Part shown: positions 38,152 through 47,273 of the stretch, piece by piece
Layout of the letters: every line of letters starts with the position of its first letter
Numbering within the stretch: the first letter of the stretch is position 1
From: JALEFZ01 sp964564415
GTDB lineage: Bacteria; Bacteroidota; Bacteroidia; J057
Direction: 5' to 3'
Assembly (NCBI GenBank): GCA_964564415.1
Contig: CAZMAV010000013.1
Coordinates: 80,001 to 144,000 of the forward strand
DNA length: 64,000 nt
Translations under genes and position numbers: made by a program
The notes under the pieces: model-generated
What the model saw: only the letters and a program-made list of their open reading frames with translations
Told to the model about the DNA's origin: nothing
Databases searched by the model: none

Positions 38152-39258
38152 ATGTATTCAAACAAACCTGCCATGAAGTATTCGATATTTACCCTCATCT
38201 GTATCGCATGCTTTGCTATTCCTTCATTTGGCGAAGACGACGATGACCGCTTTCTCTACCGAAACCTGGCTTTCCGAAAGATAGAGGTGAGAAAATATAT
38301 ATTTCAGACCTATACCCCCCAGGTCAAACTGGACATGTCCTATGCAGAGGACGAAATTCAAAATCCAGAAGAATGGTTCAACAGGAAGGACAGGGTCATG
38401 GCCTATGAAGTGGATTTAGTCTTTACCCTCTATCCGAAAAACATAGAAGATTGGCGAACCAATTATTTTGATCTTCTCAATGGCCGCATGCAAGCCCTCT
38501 TTGCCCTGGATTCCTCTCTTAGATCCACCAGAATCAAGTGGAATATGATCCTACAGACCGACCCTCAGGATGAGGAAAGCGCCAAAGATTACTTCCACGG
38601 GTTTGTCATCAAATACAGACCCCGGGAGGTGAGGTATGTCAATGATGTGAGGACACCTGCCCAACTCAAAGCCCTGATTTCCGGCTATGCCACAGTCAAG
38701 GATTCTACCGTATTCAAAGTTATGGATAGGCATCCCGAATGGGACAGCATGTTGGTGGTTATGGATTGGACAGGGAGCATGTATAAGTATGGGGCCCAAC
38801 TGGTCCTCTGGCACAAGCTCAACATGATCGCCAATCACTCTGAAGTCAAGCACTTTGTTTTTTTCAATGACGGCAATAAAAAGAAGACATGGCAAAAGAG
38901 GGTCGGAAAGACGGGAGGAGTCTATCGGGCCCGTAACGATGACATGGAGGAACTGATTTCCACCATGATGTATGTCATGAAAAAGGGTAATGGGGGTGAC
39001 AGCGAAGAAAATGACCTTGAGGCCTTGCTCACCGGTCTTCAATACCTCGAAGACTTCAAGGAGGTCATCCTGATCGCAGATAATAAAAGTGGTGTCAGAG
39101 ACCTGAAACTCCTCACCAAGGTCAAGCACCCGATTCATGTCATCGTCTGTGATGTGGCAGGAAGCAAAATCCATCCTGATTACCTCAAGATCGCCAAGGA
39201 GACCGGAGGCAGTATTCATACCCTGAGCAGAGACCTGGTCGCCAAAAAGAAGCCCTAG
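38152..39258 (+). CDS. Secreted vWA-like domain protein
   Basis: A 368-residue exported protein: the signal peptide (about 8-27, KYSIFTLICIACFAIPSFG) is followed by an acidic region, a beta-rich N-terminal half (about 30-190) and a von Willebrand A-like domain (about 200-360) whose metal motif reads VVMDWTGSM, a variant of DxSxS with Thr in the second position. The domain ends in LLTKVKHPIHVIVCDV.GSKIH, the usual last Rossmann strands. A good ribosome-binding site (AGGAGG) sits 13 bases before the ATG at 38152, which supports that start over the ATG at 38173. It is convergent with, and six bases from, the glycosyltransferase gene. Confidence 0.78.
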   Translation: MYSNKPAMKYSIFTLICIACFAIPSFGEDDDDRFLYRNLAFRKIEVRKYIFQTYTPQVKLDMSYAEDEIQNPEEWFNRKDRVMAYEVDLVFTLYPKNIEDWRTNYFDLLNGRMQALFALDSSLRSTRIKWNMILQTDPQDEESAKDYFHGFVIKYRPREVRYVNDVRTPAQLKALISGYATVKDSTVFKVMDRHPEWDSMLVVMDWTGSMYKYGAQLVLWHKLNMIANHSEVKHFVFFNDGNKKKTWQKRVGKTGGVYRARNDDMEELISTMMYVMKKGNGGDSEENDLEALLTGLQYLEDFKEVILIADNKSGVRDLKLLTKVKHPIHVIVCDVAGSKIHPDYLKIAKETGGSIHTLSRDLVAKKKP

Positions 39259-39264
39259 AGTGCC

Positions 39265-40932
39265 CTAGTTTTTCACCAGTAGGTATCGCTTTTTAAGAAC
39301 TTCAGGTCGGCTACTCCTAAAAAGGAATTTGAAGTTAATGCGGGTCACCTTGAATGCTTCATATGTATCTAGAATATCGTAAGCATTGGGATCGAGGGCG
39401 GTTAATTCAGCCAGACCCTTGTCATTGGTATACACCCAGGTACCTTCTGGAGCTTTCACCAAGAATTCAGGAGGGTGGTAAGAGTTGATTCTTCTGCTAT
39501 AAAAATCCAGGCTTTGGGTATGCTGATAGAGACAGAAAAATTCGTCCCACTCTTTGTTTGCCTTGGCGACCCGACGTCCTACCTCATTGCTCACCTGATA
39601 GTCGAGTAGAATGGGGTAAAAATGGAGGGATAAGACCAGATTCAGGCAAATCGAAGTTATAAGGGTACTGAAAATGAATTTCTCCTTTCGGTTTTCAATA
39701 AACCTGAAGGCTGCCCAAAATGCGGCCAGGCCTACGAGGAGGACCAGGGTATCCAACAGTGGAGGGGGAGCAAAACAGAAAAAGAAATAGACTCCAATAG
39801 CAATATAAAAAAGATGTAAAAAGCCAAATTGAACCCTTGTCAATTTTTTCATTCCATCCTCCTTCAGTTCATGTAGGTATTGGCTGCTTAAGATGGCTGC
39901 AAAGGGAAAGAGGGGGAAAATGTAGTGGGGCAGCTTGTAGTTAGAAAAAGAGAGCATCAAAAACCCAAGGACAAAGGCTCCTATACTGAGGTATTCGCGG
40001 TCTTCATTTGCTTTGAAGCCCGATTTGACCCACTCCCTGACGCCTATAAAAAGAGCGGGAAACAACAAAAATATCCAAGGCTGGAAGTCCCAAAGTATGG
40101 TCTCCAGAAAGTAGTAAAAGGGAGCCCCATTGTCCCAGTATATGTCCCCGCTAACCCTGCCAAAACTTTGGGTCCAGAAAAAGAACTTGATTCCCGAAGG
40201 ACCTTTAAGCCCATAGACTTCCTTTTCGGGATGTAGGTCAAATTGCTGGTATAGCCCCCAAAGCATGGGAGAGAGGGTGAGAAGAACGATGAGGAGGGCA
40301 ACCAGCCACTCCCAGCGAAGGAAGTTTTTCCATTGTCGCTTGAGGGTAAATTCTACAATAAAGGCGGCGGCGGGGATGATGAGTCCTATGGGACCCTTGG
40401 TCAGCATGGCCAGTCCCACCCCAATGCTACCCAAAAGGAGCTGTTGAATCCTTTTGTCCCTCAAATAGTCGGAAAATTGCCACACCACGAAGATGATCCA
40501 GCCCATGAGCATGCCATCTGTGCGGATGTCATTGGTCATGAGAAATACTGCCTGTGAATAGCCCAGGATAAGGGCTGCCCACCTGCCGACTTCCTCACTG
40601 TACCAGCCTTTTGCCAGCCGATACGTACTATATATTCCCAAAATAATGACAAGAAGAGCCGGAAGTTTGAAGCTCACATTGCTGATGCCAAAGAGCTCGA
40701 AAGACAAGGAAGATAACCAGAAGAGTAGGGGAGGCTTGTCCAGGTAATCCTTGCCCCTGTGATAGATCTGTAGATAATTATCAGTTTCGGACATTTCCCT
40801 GGCGATGGAGGCATATTGAGCCGCATCTACGTCCATCACATCGATAAACAGGTTGCACAAATAGATAAATCCCATCCCCACAAAAGCCAGGTGATATCGA
40901 TAGGTGAATAAAAATACTTGTAGACGCTCCAT
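39265..40932 (-). CDS. GT-C family glycosyltransferase (GT39/ArnT-like)
   Basis: A 555-residue multi-span protein, about 10-11 helices. The periplasmic loop after TM1 has DVDAAQYASIAREM (about 35-48), with the Asp typical of the GT-C active site, and KDYLDKPPLLFWL is the ArnT/GT39 hallmark. The C-terminal third (about 430-555) is soluble. These enzymes transfer sugars from polyprenyl-phosphate carriers on the outer face of the inner membrane. The ATG at 40932 is preferred over an upstream TTG. Acceptor and donor are unknown; it is a different subgroup from the GT at 14-16 kb. Confidence 0.82.
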   Translation of the reverse strand: MERLQVFLFTYRYHLAFVGMGFIYLCNLFIDVMDVDAAQYASIAREMSETDNYLQIYHRGKDYLDKPPLLFWLSSLSFELFGISNVSFKLPALLVIILGIYSTYRLAKGWYSEEVGRWAALILGYSQAVFLMTNDIRTDGMLMGWIIFVVWQFSDYLRDKRIQQLLLGSIGVGLAMLTKGPIGLIIPAAAFIVEFTLKRQWKNFLRWEWLVALLIVLLTLSPMLWGLYQQFDLHPEKEVYGLKGPSGIKFFFWTQSFGRVSGDIYWDNGAPFYYFLETILWDFQPWIFLLFPALFIGVREWVKSGFKANEDREYLSIGAFVLGFLMLSFSNYKLPHYIFPLFPFAAILSSQYLHELKEDGMKKLTRVQFGFLHLFYIAIGVYFFFCFAPPPLLDTLVLLVGLAAFWAAFRFIENRKEKFIFSTLITSICLNLVLSLHFYPILLDYQVSNEVGRRVAKANKEWDEFFCLYQHTQSLDFYSRRINSYHPPEFLVKAPEGTWVYTNDKGLAELTALDPNAYDILDTYEAFKVTRINFKFLFRSSRPEVLKKRYLLVKN

Positions 40933-41030
40933 CTTTTCAATTTGCAAAAGTGGTGGCAAATATAGGAATCCATATGGAATTTTAAGTAGGGCTACAGGGC
41001 AGATTCCAGAAGATCGAGGAGAAATCCAGG

Positions 41031-41525
41031 CTAGACCTTGGCCTCGCTTTCCAGGTTGCTGTCAAAATATCTGTAAAGTTCTTCCATTTGTGCCAGTCCC
41101 ATGCGCTGCCCCGTTTTCGCAGTGGAATACATCAGAAAAATAAGGCCTAAAAACACAGGAATCAGCCACAAAATACGTGAAGGTAGGCCCAGATTCATTT
41201 GTGAAAAGCCAATGATGGCGACCATGACAGAGGCAAAGCCCAAAAGGAAGTAGAAAAAGGCAAACATAAGCCAGACCGAAGGCCTGGGACCAAAAAGTCC
41301 TTTGATTTTGCTGCCTTTCTCCTCTGAGACTACCTCCAGGTTGAGTTGTGGGGACCAGTAATGCTGGTCCTCTCTTGGAATTTTTAGGTAAATGTGCTGA
41401 TCGACCACCAGTCCTTTGATGCCAGGCCGTTTTTCGCTTAGGATGGCATCGAATCTGGCCAATATGGCGTCAGCGTCTTCACCTGACCACCTTACGAATC
41501 TGGGACGTATTTCTAGGGTAGACAT
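41031..41525 (-). CDS. Small membrane protein of unknown function
   Basis: A 164-residue protein with a soluble N-terminal half (about 1-78: EIRPRFVRWSGEDADAILARF ... VVDQHIYLKIPREDQHYWSPQLNLEV), two adjacent membrane helices (about 84-105 and 113-132) and a charged C-terminal tail. The N-terminal part resembles a small pleckstrin-like or 'SRPBCC'-type sheet but is not clearly assignable. Both helices have Met/Phe-rich faces. It is 91 bases after the HEAT-repeat gene on the same strand, so co-transcription is possible. Confidence 0.65.
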   Translation of the reverse strand: MSTLEIRPRFVRWSGEDADAILARFDAILSEKRPGIKGLVVDQHIYLKIPREDQHYWSPQLNLEVVSEEKGSKIKGLFGPRPSVWLMFAFFYFLLGFASVMVAIIGFSQMNLGLPSRILWLIPVFLGLIFLMYSTAKTGQRMGLAQMEELYRYFDSNLESEAKV

Positions 41526-41616
41526 GGGTAGCAGAGTATTGAATCAAATTAGCAAAGGAATTGCTACACCAGAGAGACAGATGAAGCTGGAAGGGATGAT
41601 TTTTCTCAGTTGATGT

Positions 41617-42153
41617 TCATGGGCGATGATCAAGGTTAAGCCGATCCAGGTGTGCAAGGATTTTCTTGGCACTACTCTTGAATCCAGGACTGCCCACAGT
41701 TAGGTGGGATTCAATGACCAACCGGAGTTCCGGGATGAGGTCTGGGATATTTTGGGCAATATTGGCGAGCACCTGCATGGCGTGAACCCTGATAGCAATG
41801 GGAATCTGTGGATTTTCCAATATTTGAAAACATGTCACATAAAGGTTATCCCAAAAGGGCTCCGGTAAATTGATAGCTGCCAAAATAGAGAGATTATTCC
41901 TCCTCACAGCCATGTGATGATCCTCATCAAGCATCTCTATCATCCTTGAGAGATAGGGTAGGAGCAAATGGGGGGTTTGGTCGAATACTTTGCGTACGGG
42001 CCAGGCTGCTCTTTGTGTCAAAAGGGAATCCTCATCACAGAGGTAAACATCCATGAGCCGGGCAAATTTTTCTTCATCCCCATCTACATCGATGGCGATT
42101 GACTCTGCCATGGCCTTGCTATGTTCGGCCATAATTCTCTTTCTGTAGTCCAT
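41617..42153 (-). CDS. HEAT-repeat protein
   Basis: A 178-residue soluble, all-helical protein. Residues about 45-165 contain helix pairs (AWPVRKVFDQTPHLLLPYLSRMIEML; NNLSILAAINLP; IAIRVHAMQVLANIAQNIPDLIPELRLVIE) with the spacing of HEAT repeats and the usual Pro/Asp turn. Such repeats form curved scaffolds for protein-protein contacts. No enzymatic domain is visible. It probably shares a transcript with the small membrane protein gene downstream. Confidence 0.65.
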   Translation of the reverse strand: MDYRKRIMAEHSKAMAESIAIDVDGDEEKFARLMDVYLCDEDSLLTQRAAWPVRKVFDQTPHLLLPYLSRMIEMLDEDHHMAVRRNNLSILAAINLPEPFWDNLYVTCFQILENPQIPIAIRVHAMQVLANIAQNIPDLIPELRLVIESHLTVGSPGFKSSAKKILAHLDRLNLDHRP

Positions 42154-42158
42154 TTCTT

Positions 42159-42492
42159 TCAGATTGATAGACCAATATACGCAAGGGCCATGAGGGCTGC
42201 CAATCCTATCTCAGGGCAGCCCCGATTCCTATTTTTTCCTACCTGGTCTGCCAGAAAATCGTGAATAGCTGCAAAATCCAGTCTTCCCAGTCCCTTTACC
42301 TTAAGCATGACGGCCTCTACAGCTTTGCGATGGCATGGATGGATACATAACTTTCCCTCCTTTCAAGGGAGACTGCCGGAGGTTTTTTTGAGGTAGGTAG
42401 TCCGAGGCGGGTGCACATACACCTCGATGGAGGGCTGCCTGAGTAATTTGTCGGGTACGATGAACATCCCTGTCTTGGGTGAATAAGTCAGT
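42159..42492 (-). pseudogene. Possible decayed coding sequence in the gene-free stretch 42154-42564
   Basis: On the minus strand one frame reads ...HDILTYSPKTGMFIVPDKLL...YVHPPRTTYLKKTSGSLP, meets an in-frame TGA (42363-42365), and goes on as ...CIHPCHRKAVEAVMLKVKGLGRLDFAAIHDFLADQVG... to a TGA at 42159. Both halves have a protein-like composition. No start codon was found at the front, and no family is recognised. I infer a remnant; it could also be chance. The stop is surrounded by GGAGGG, which can act as a ribosome-binding site for a 15-residue frame. Confidence 0.35.
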
Positions 42493-42564
42493 ATATCATG
42501 ATTAATTTAAGGAATCCTTTTCAAAGTCCTTTGATTTTTTGATTTCAAGACATTCTTTTGACCT

Positions 42565-43782
42565 GTGAAGAAAAAGATAATTGTCGTAGGCGGGGGAGCT
42601 GCCGGTTTTTTTGCCGCTGCGAATGCAGCTTCTCATTCTCCTGATCTGGATATTCTTATCCTCGAACAAAGCCCCAAGGTGCTGAGCAAGGTAAAGATTT
42701 CCGGTGGTGGGCGCTGTAACCTTACCCATGCCTGTTTTGAGCCCCGTCAATTGATCGATGCCTATCCGCGAGGTCAAAAAGCCTTGCTAGGGCCCTTTTC
42801 CAAGTTTATGACAGGGGATGTGATGGCCTGGTTTGAAGACCGGGGGGTAGCCCTCAAAATCGAAGATGATGGTAGGGTATTTCCTGTTTCAGATCTCTCT
42901 CAGTCTGTCATCGACTGCCTGATGAAGTCAGCTCGGGACCATGGAGTAAAAATTCGGACCCGCGAACAAGTCCAGGATTTTTTTCAGAAAAATGGCAAAT
43001 GGAAGGTCATATCCAAAGAAGGCAATTACGAGGCTGACGCTTTGCTGATTGCTTCGGGAAGTTCAAAAGCCATCTGGGAAAAACTTTCTGCCCTGGGCCA
43101 TGAAATTATTGCTCCTGTTCCTTCGCTTTTTACCTTTAATATCAAGGATAATAGAATAAAATCCTTACAGGGAATTTCTGTGGAGGATGGGCGGATCTCC
43201 GTACTTCAGAGTAAACTCGAGGCTCGGGGACCCTTACTGATTACCCACTGGGGGATGAGTGGACCTGCGGTACTCAAACTCTCTTCTTGGGGAGCAAGGG
43301 ACTTCTTTGCCAAGAACTATGAGTATTCCATTGAAGTAAACTGGCTGGGGGACAAAAAAGCCGGGGAAGTCAAAGAAACCATCCAGCAACTGAAAAAAGA
43401 AAGCCCTAAAAAATTTATCCATAAGCACCCTATATTCGGCCTTCCCTCCCGCTTGTGGAGATCTTTCCTCGATCATTTGGATATTTCTGAAGAAAAAAGA
43501 TGGGCAGATGTGAGCAAGGTCCACATAGAAAGGCTTTCTACGGAATTGACGGGGGGGACCTATCAGGTGAAGGGAAAAAGTACCTTCAAGGACGAGTTTG
43601 TAACTGCGGGTGGGGTAACGTTGGATGAGGTAGACTTTAGGACTATGGCGAGCAAGCTTTTTCCCGGTCTATACTTTGCCGGAGAAGTCCTGGACATAGA
43701 TGCTGTCACGGGAGGTTATAATTTTCAGGCAGCCTGGACAACTGGCTGGCTGGTCGCTCAGGAATGGATAGCTCATTCCTGA
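42565..43782 (+). CDS. BaiN/HI0933-like flavoprotein oxidoreductase
   Basis: A 405-residue FAD-containing protein of the HI0933/YhiN/BaiN group. The start is GTG (42565), giving the N-terminal dinucleotide motif IIVVGGGAAGFFAA (about 4-17) at the right place. KISGGGRCNLTHA (about 46-58) is the family signature, and near the C-terminus TAGGVTLDEVDFRTMASKLFPGLYFAGEVLDIDAVTGGYNFQAAW binds FAD. Reactions of most members are unknown; BaiN reduces bile-acid intermediates. The gene is monocistronic. Confidence 0.9.
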   Translation: MKKKIIVVGGGAAGFFAAANAASHSPDLDILILEQSPKVLSKVKISGGGRCNLTHACFEPRQLIDAYPRGQKALLGPFSKFMTGDVMAWFEDRGVALKIEDDGRVFPVSDLSQSVIDCLMKSARDHGVKIRTREQVQDFFQKNGKWKVISKEGNYEADALLIASGSSKAIWEKLSALGHEIIAPVPSLFTFNIKDNRIKSLQGISVEDGRISVLQSKLEARGPLLITHWGMSGPAVLKLSSWGARDFFAKNYEYSIEVNWLGDKKAGEVKETIQQLKKESPKKFIHKHPIFGLPSRLWRSFLDHLDISEEKRWADVSKVHIERLSTELTGGTYQVKGKSTFKDEFVTAGGVTLDEVDFRTMASKLFPGLYFAGEVLDIDAVTGGYNFQAAWTTGWLVAQEWIAHS

Positions 43783-43903
43783 AGCTTGGCTTTACTCCTA
43801 TATTTCTCACGTTTACACATTCAAAAATCACGCTTACTCATTACATCTGGTTTGACTGGCAAATGTCTCCTACTTTTAACTTACAACATAAAAGTTTGGT
43901 AGG

Positions 43904-44089
43904 ATGAAAAGAAGAAAGAACATATGGATGACGCTAATTTCCCTGTTTCTCCTGGGCCTTACCCTTTATGCCCTTACTTTGGGAAGCCATGAGTCACTCC
44001 GCTCCCTGCCCGAAAAAGAAAGTGTAAGTCTCCTGGAAAAGGCCAGAGGAGTGATCCGCGATTCCCTACCTGACACACAAAAACCCTGA
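43904..44089 (+). CDS. Small single-span membrane protein
   Basis: A 61-residue protein: three basic residues, one membrane helix (about 8-26, WMTLISLFLLGLTLYALTL) and a polar tail with SLLEKARGVIRDSL. The orientation would be cytoplasmic N-terminus. A GGTAGG sequence touches the ATG, and a stem-loop follows the stop, which supports transcription. I recognise no family. Confidence 0.55.
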   Translation: MKRRKNIWMTLISLFLLGLTLYALTLGSHESLRSLPEKESVSLLEKARGVIRDSLPDTQKP

Positions 44090-44120
44090 ATGTTCTTATC
44101 TATTTTGCCATAGATGAATG

Positions 44121-44148
44121 GAGGTCGTCTCATAACAGAGATGACCTC
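44121..44148 (+). terminator. Stem-loop after the small membrane protein gene
   Basis: GAGGTCGTCTC pairs with GAGATGACCTC (11 bp with one G-U pair) around a 6-base loop, 31 bases past the stop codon. The T-run is poor (TTCATATTAAAT), so it is a likely but weak terminator. Confidence 0.5.
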
Positions 44149-44297
44149 TTCATATTAAATCCCTGCCCCACATCCACTTCACCTAAGAAACACTCCCATT
44201 TATCTATTCTTAGCTCAGCCTCAAAAATTCCGCATTGTCGTTCCCACGGATAATTTGCCTATCACATACTGACTTTAGCTCAATACCCTCCAGATGC

Positions 44298-45626
44298 CTA
44301 TTCTCTATAATTGATAGGTTGAAAGCCCATGAGGCGATCATTCCTGTCGGTGGGATAGCGAAAATAAACCAGTATGGAGTAAAAGTTTTCTGAGTGGGTA
44401 TGGATTCCTTCAAAGGGAGGTTCGTATACCAGGCTGGCCCCAGGTTCCAACTGCACATAATAATAGTCATAAATCCCTTGTTTGAGGAGAAATTCGCCCT
44501 CATACCTGCGAAGGGACTCATTGTAGGTCATCTGAAACTCAGGCTTGGTCTGCCAGTCGGTTAATTCACCAAAAACATATACTTCCCCCTCCAGTTTGTT
44601 GTTCGATTTTACATAAAAATGATTTCTCAGGTAATCAGCATTGACCTCATTGTCCCGAAATTCTGATACCCGTACGGCATAACTTCCGTTTCGGTCTCTA
44701 CGGGAGCCATAGGTATTTCGGTCCCTTTTTGCATCGGGAAAAATATAGAGGTCGTTGATGTTTTCTCGCTCTTCGATGTCTTGTACATTTCTTCCATATA
44801 GGTTGATGCTCTCGCTTTCGTGGCGACGAAATTCATTGCCTCCGGTGTAGGATTTGAGTACATCAACAAAGTACTCGTAGCGTTTGTCGTTTTGAAAGCG
44901 TGGCTCGAGGTTGTAAAGGGCTGAGTTCCAGCGGAAGTTTTGTAGGACCCTTACTTTCAGGTCATTGGCGGGGTTAAAGATGGGCAGGTTTCCTCCATTG
45001 ATCTCAAAGGAAAAGTTTTCCATCTGCTGGCGAATGACATTTTTGGACAATTCATATTTGAGCTGAATGGGAATTTTTTGTTCGACCACTACAAAGCGAC
45101 GGGTAAGGACTAGATTGTCCGTATTGGCCTCGCGGTAGACCTTGAGCAGGTAGTTCCCACTCATCTTAAAAAACTCTCCCTCCTTGGGAAAGCGATATTC
45201 ATAGTGTACATAGGGCACCTTGGTAAAGGCAGATCGCTGGAAATCGAGGATTTGCTGATTCAGGAAGCCTTCGTAAAATTCGATGGGTATAAGGTTGGAG
45301 GGGTTCCAGTCGGCATCGCAGCTAATGAGGTCTACCCTAAACTCCGATTCCCGCTGATCCTGAGGCATGAGTTCGTCAAAAGAGAGGACAAGGTTCTCAT
45401 TTCTTCCCATGTAGAGGACAGGGTAAGACTCCTCCAGGCCTTCACGGTAGAGCTGTATAGTCTTGATGTTGCCTTGATAAGAATGGTTTTCATAGCGGAG
45501 ACCTGAAACAGGATCGTAAGAGGTGGGTCCTGTAGATTCCCGAATGGCGGGGCAGGCAGTCAGAATAAATGCCAGTCCAAGCAGGCAAATTACTCTCCGG
45601 AAGGCAGTCGGAAGGGATGGTTTCAT
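44298..45626 (-). CDS. Type IX secretion system plug protein (DUF5103 family), lipoprotein
   Basis: A 442-residue lipoprotein (LLGLAFILTAC, lipid Cys at about residue 25). The N-terminal block (YENHSYQGNIKTIQLYREGLEESYPVLYMGRNENLVLSFDEL, then RVDLISCDADWNPSNLIPIEFYEGF) is diagnostic of the family first named DUF5103 and now the T9SS plug, which caps the SprA translocon on the periplasmic side. Later there are three beta-sandwich domains ending in a carbohydrate-module-like stretch (EGEVYVFGELTDWQ). It starts 3 bases after the upstream gene's stop, so the two are translated from one mRNA. Other T9SS genes are not in this window. Confidence 0.88.
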   Translation of the reverse strand: MKPSLPTAFRRVICLLGLAFILTACPAIRESTGPTSYDPVSGLRYENHSYQGNIKTIQLYREGLEESYPVLYMGRNENLVLSFDELMPQDQRESEFRVDLISCDADWNPSNLIPIEFYEGFLNQQILDFQRSAFTKVPYVHYEYRFPKEGEFFKMSGNYLLKVYREANTDNLVLTRRFVVVEQKIPIQLKYELSKNVIRQQMENFSFEINGGNLPIFNPANDLKVRVLQNFRWNSALYNLEPRFQNDKRYEYFVDVLKSYTGGNEFRRHESESINLYGRNVQDIEERENINDLYIFPDAKRDRNTYGSRRDRNGSYAVRVSEFRDNEVNADYLRNHFYVKSNNKLEGEVYVFGELTDWQTKPEFQMTYNESLRRYEGEFLLKQGIYDYYYVQLEPGASLVYEPPFEGIHTHSENFYSILVYFRYPTDRNDRLMGFQPINYRE

Positions 45627-45629
45627 GGA

Positions 45630-47144
45630 TCAGTCGGTTAGGAATTTTTCCTCCTGGATGTCGTACCAGGGAGCATGGGTTTTCCAATTCACGTCTTTGG
45701 GAGATACCTTTTTGAAGGTAAGGCTTTTCCATTCCTTACCTGGGATTAGTTTTTGCTCCTTTCCCTCGACATTCAAAAAGAGGGGATAGGAAAAACCAGT
45801 GGGAATATTTTTCCAGCGGTAATAAAACCTGAGCTTTCTCCTCTTTTTACTCATGTGATACTGAAGCTGGGGTTTTTGCTTCAGATTCATGAGGTCCTTG
45901 AGCTGTCGGACGGCATCGGCTCCCCAGTAGGCTGTCAGAAAATCCTTGGCTTCCTTTTCCTCATTTTCTTGTTTGAGGTATTCAATCAGCCCTTCCATCC
46001 ATCGCTGGTCGGAAACTGCGCGTTCCCTGCCTGCCTGAAGGAGGGCTACCCTTCGGAAGGCCGGATGAGAATTTTTGGCCAGAAATTCATTGGCACTTTC
46101 CCTGTCGTACCACTTTTCTACGATGAGGTACTCTACAAAATATGGAAAAAGTTCGTTTAAAAAGCGGCCCAGGCTGTCCTCAGTCCTTGGCAGAAAGGAG
46201 GTCCACTGGTGTGAGAGGTCCCTGAGCAAAACGGGGTCGAAGCCCCAGGGATTGTTTTTTAGGAGGTAAGCTGAGGTAGAGTTGACCAGGGGCTGAAACC
46301 ATGTATAGCCCCTTTCTTCATGGGGATAGGGGCCAAAGTATTGTTCGAGGCTGGCAAATATACGCTTGACCTGGGCCAGGTGGGCATAGGCCTTGCTTTT
46401 GTTTTGGGGCTGGATGAAGTAGGTGAGGGGAAAGCTGTGTGACTCCCCCCTAAAGGTATCGCTAAGGGTCTTAAAGTTACCAATGTAGAGGCTGACTTCT
46501 TCTGGCAGGAGGGGAGGGCGGAAGGTCAGGTCGTGGGCGGTGAACCTACCGGGAAGGTTTTGTTTGCCTTCATGACTACCTGAAGAAAAAAAAGAGGCCT
46601 CCTCCGGCAGGATGATCCGAAGCTTCATGTTTGCGACCGGGTCGGGGACCAGGGTCTTGCAGGGCCACCAATAGTGTGGAGGGAGACGGGCATCGTCGAG
46701 TCCAATCTGTATTTGGTCCAGGTTGTTTTTTTGCCAAACGGGATAAGGGCTGCTGCCCTTCAAGTTACCAAAAAATAACACCCTGATTTCTTCTGTGTCT
46801 TCTTCTCTGAGCATTTCAGGAAAGTCGACCCTGATGATTTCGCCCAGGTAATCGAAGTTGATGGGCTTTCCCTTCCAGGTGAGTTTGTCGATCTTGAGTT
46901 CGGGACCCATGTTGAACCAGATGCTCCTAATAGAGGCATTGGGACGAAACCTTATGACCTGGGTGCCGGCAATGCGGCTTCTTTCCATGCTGAATTGCAG
47001 CTCAAGGTCGTAACTCAGGACATCGTAATCCTTAAATTGCTGGATGATCTTAGCTTCCTGAGCATCAATATATGTAAGACTAAGTTCCCAAAAGAGAAAA
47101 AAAATCAGGACTGTTTTCAGACCTTCTCCTGCACCCATTCGCAT
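45630..47144 (-). CDS. Catalytically dead M1-peptidase homologue
   Basis: A 504-residue exported protein whose fold is that of M1 metallopeptidases: an N-terminal beta domain (about 25-215) and a helical catalytic-like domain (about 220-400). In place of HExxH it reads RDLSH (Arg308, Asp309, His312). The third zinc ligand survives: Glu331 in FLNELFPYF is at the exact HExxH-x18-E distance, and Gln-Trp follow His312 as in active enzymes (HQW). The GAMEN motif is also lost. It cannot bind zinc normally and is probably a binding or assembly factor. The ATG at 47144 gives a signal peptide (TVLIFFLFWELSLTYIDAQ). It is 3 bases upstream of the T9SS plug gene. Confidence 0.85.
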   Translation of the reverse strand: MRMGAGEGLKTVLIFFLFWELSLTYIDAQEAKIIQQFKDYDVLSYDLELQFSMERSRIAGTQVIRFRPNASIRSIWFNMGPELKIDKLTWKGKPINFDYLGEIIRVDFPEMLREEDTEEIRVLFFGNLKGSSPYPVWQKNNLDQIQIGLDDARLPPHYWWPCKTLVPDPVANMKLRIILPEEASFFSSGSHEGKQNLPGRFTAHDLTFRPPLLPEEVSLYIGNFKTLSDTFRGESHSFPLTYFIQPQNKSKAYAHLAQVKRIFASLEQYFGPYPHEERGYTWFQPLVNSTSAYLLKNNPWGFDPVLLRDLSHQWTSFLPRTEDSLGRFLNELFPYFVEYLIVEKWYDRESANEFLAKNSHPAFRRVALLQAGRERAVSDQRWMEGLIEYLKQENEEKEAKDFLTAYWGADAVRQLKDLMNLKQKPQLQYHMSKKRRKLRFYYRWKNIPTGFSYPLFLNVEGKEQKLIPGKEWKSLTFKKVSPKDVNWKTHAPWYDIQEEKFLTD

Positions 47145-47273
47145 CGCTCTACCGCTTTTTGACAAAGATAGAAAGATTCTTCAAAAGCAGATGGTTATAC
47201 CAGGTATATGAATGGAAATTATTGCTGCATGATTCACTTGCTTTAGGATTCGTAGTAATTTTAATTTGTAACA

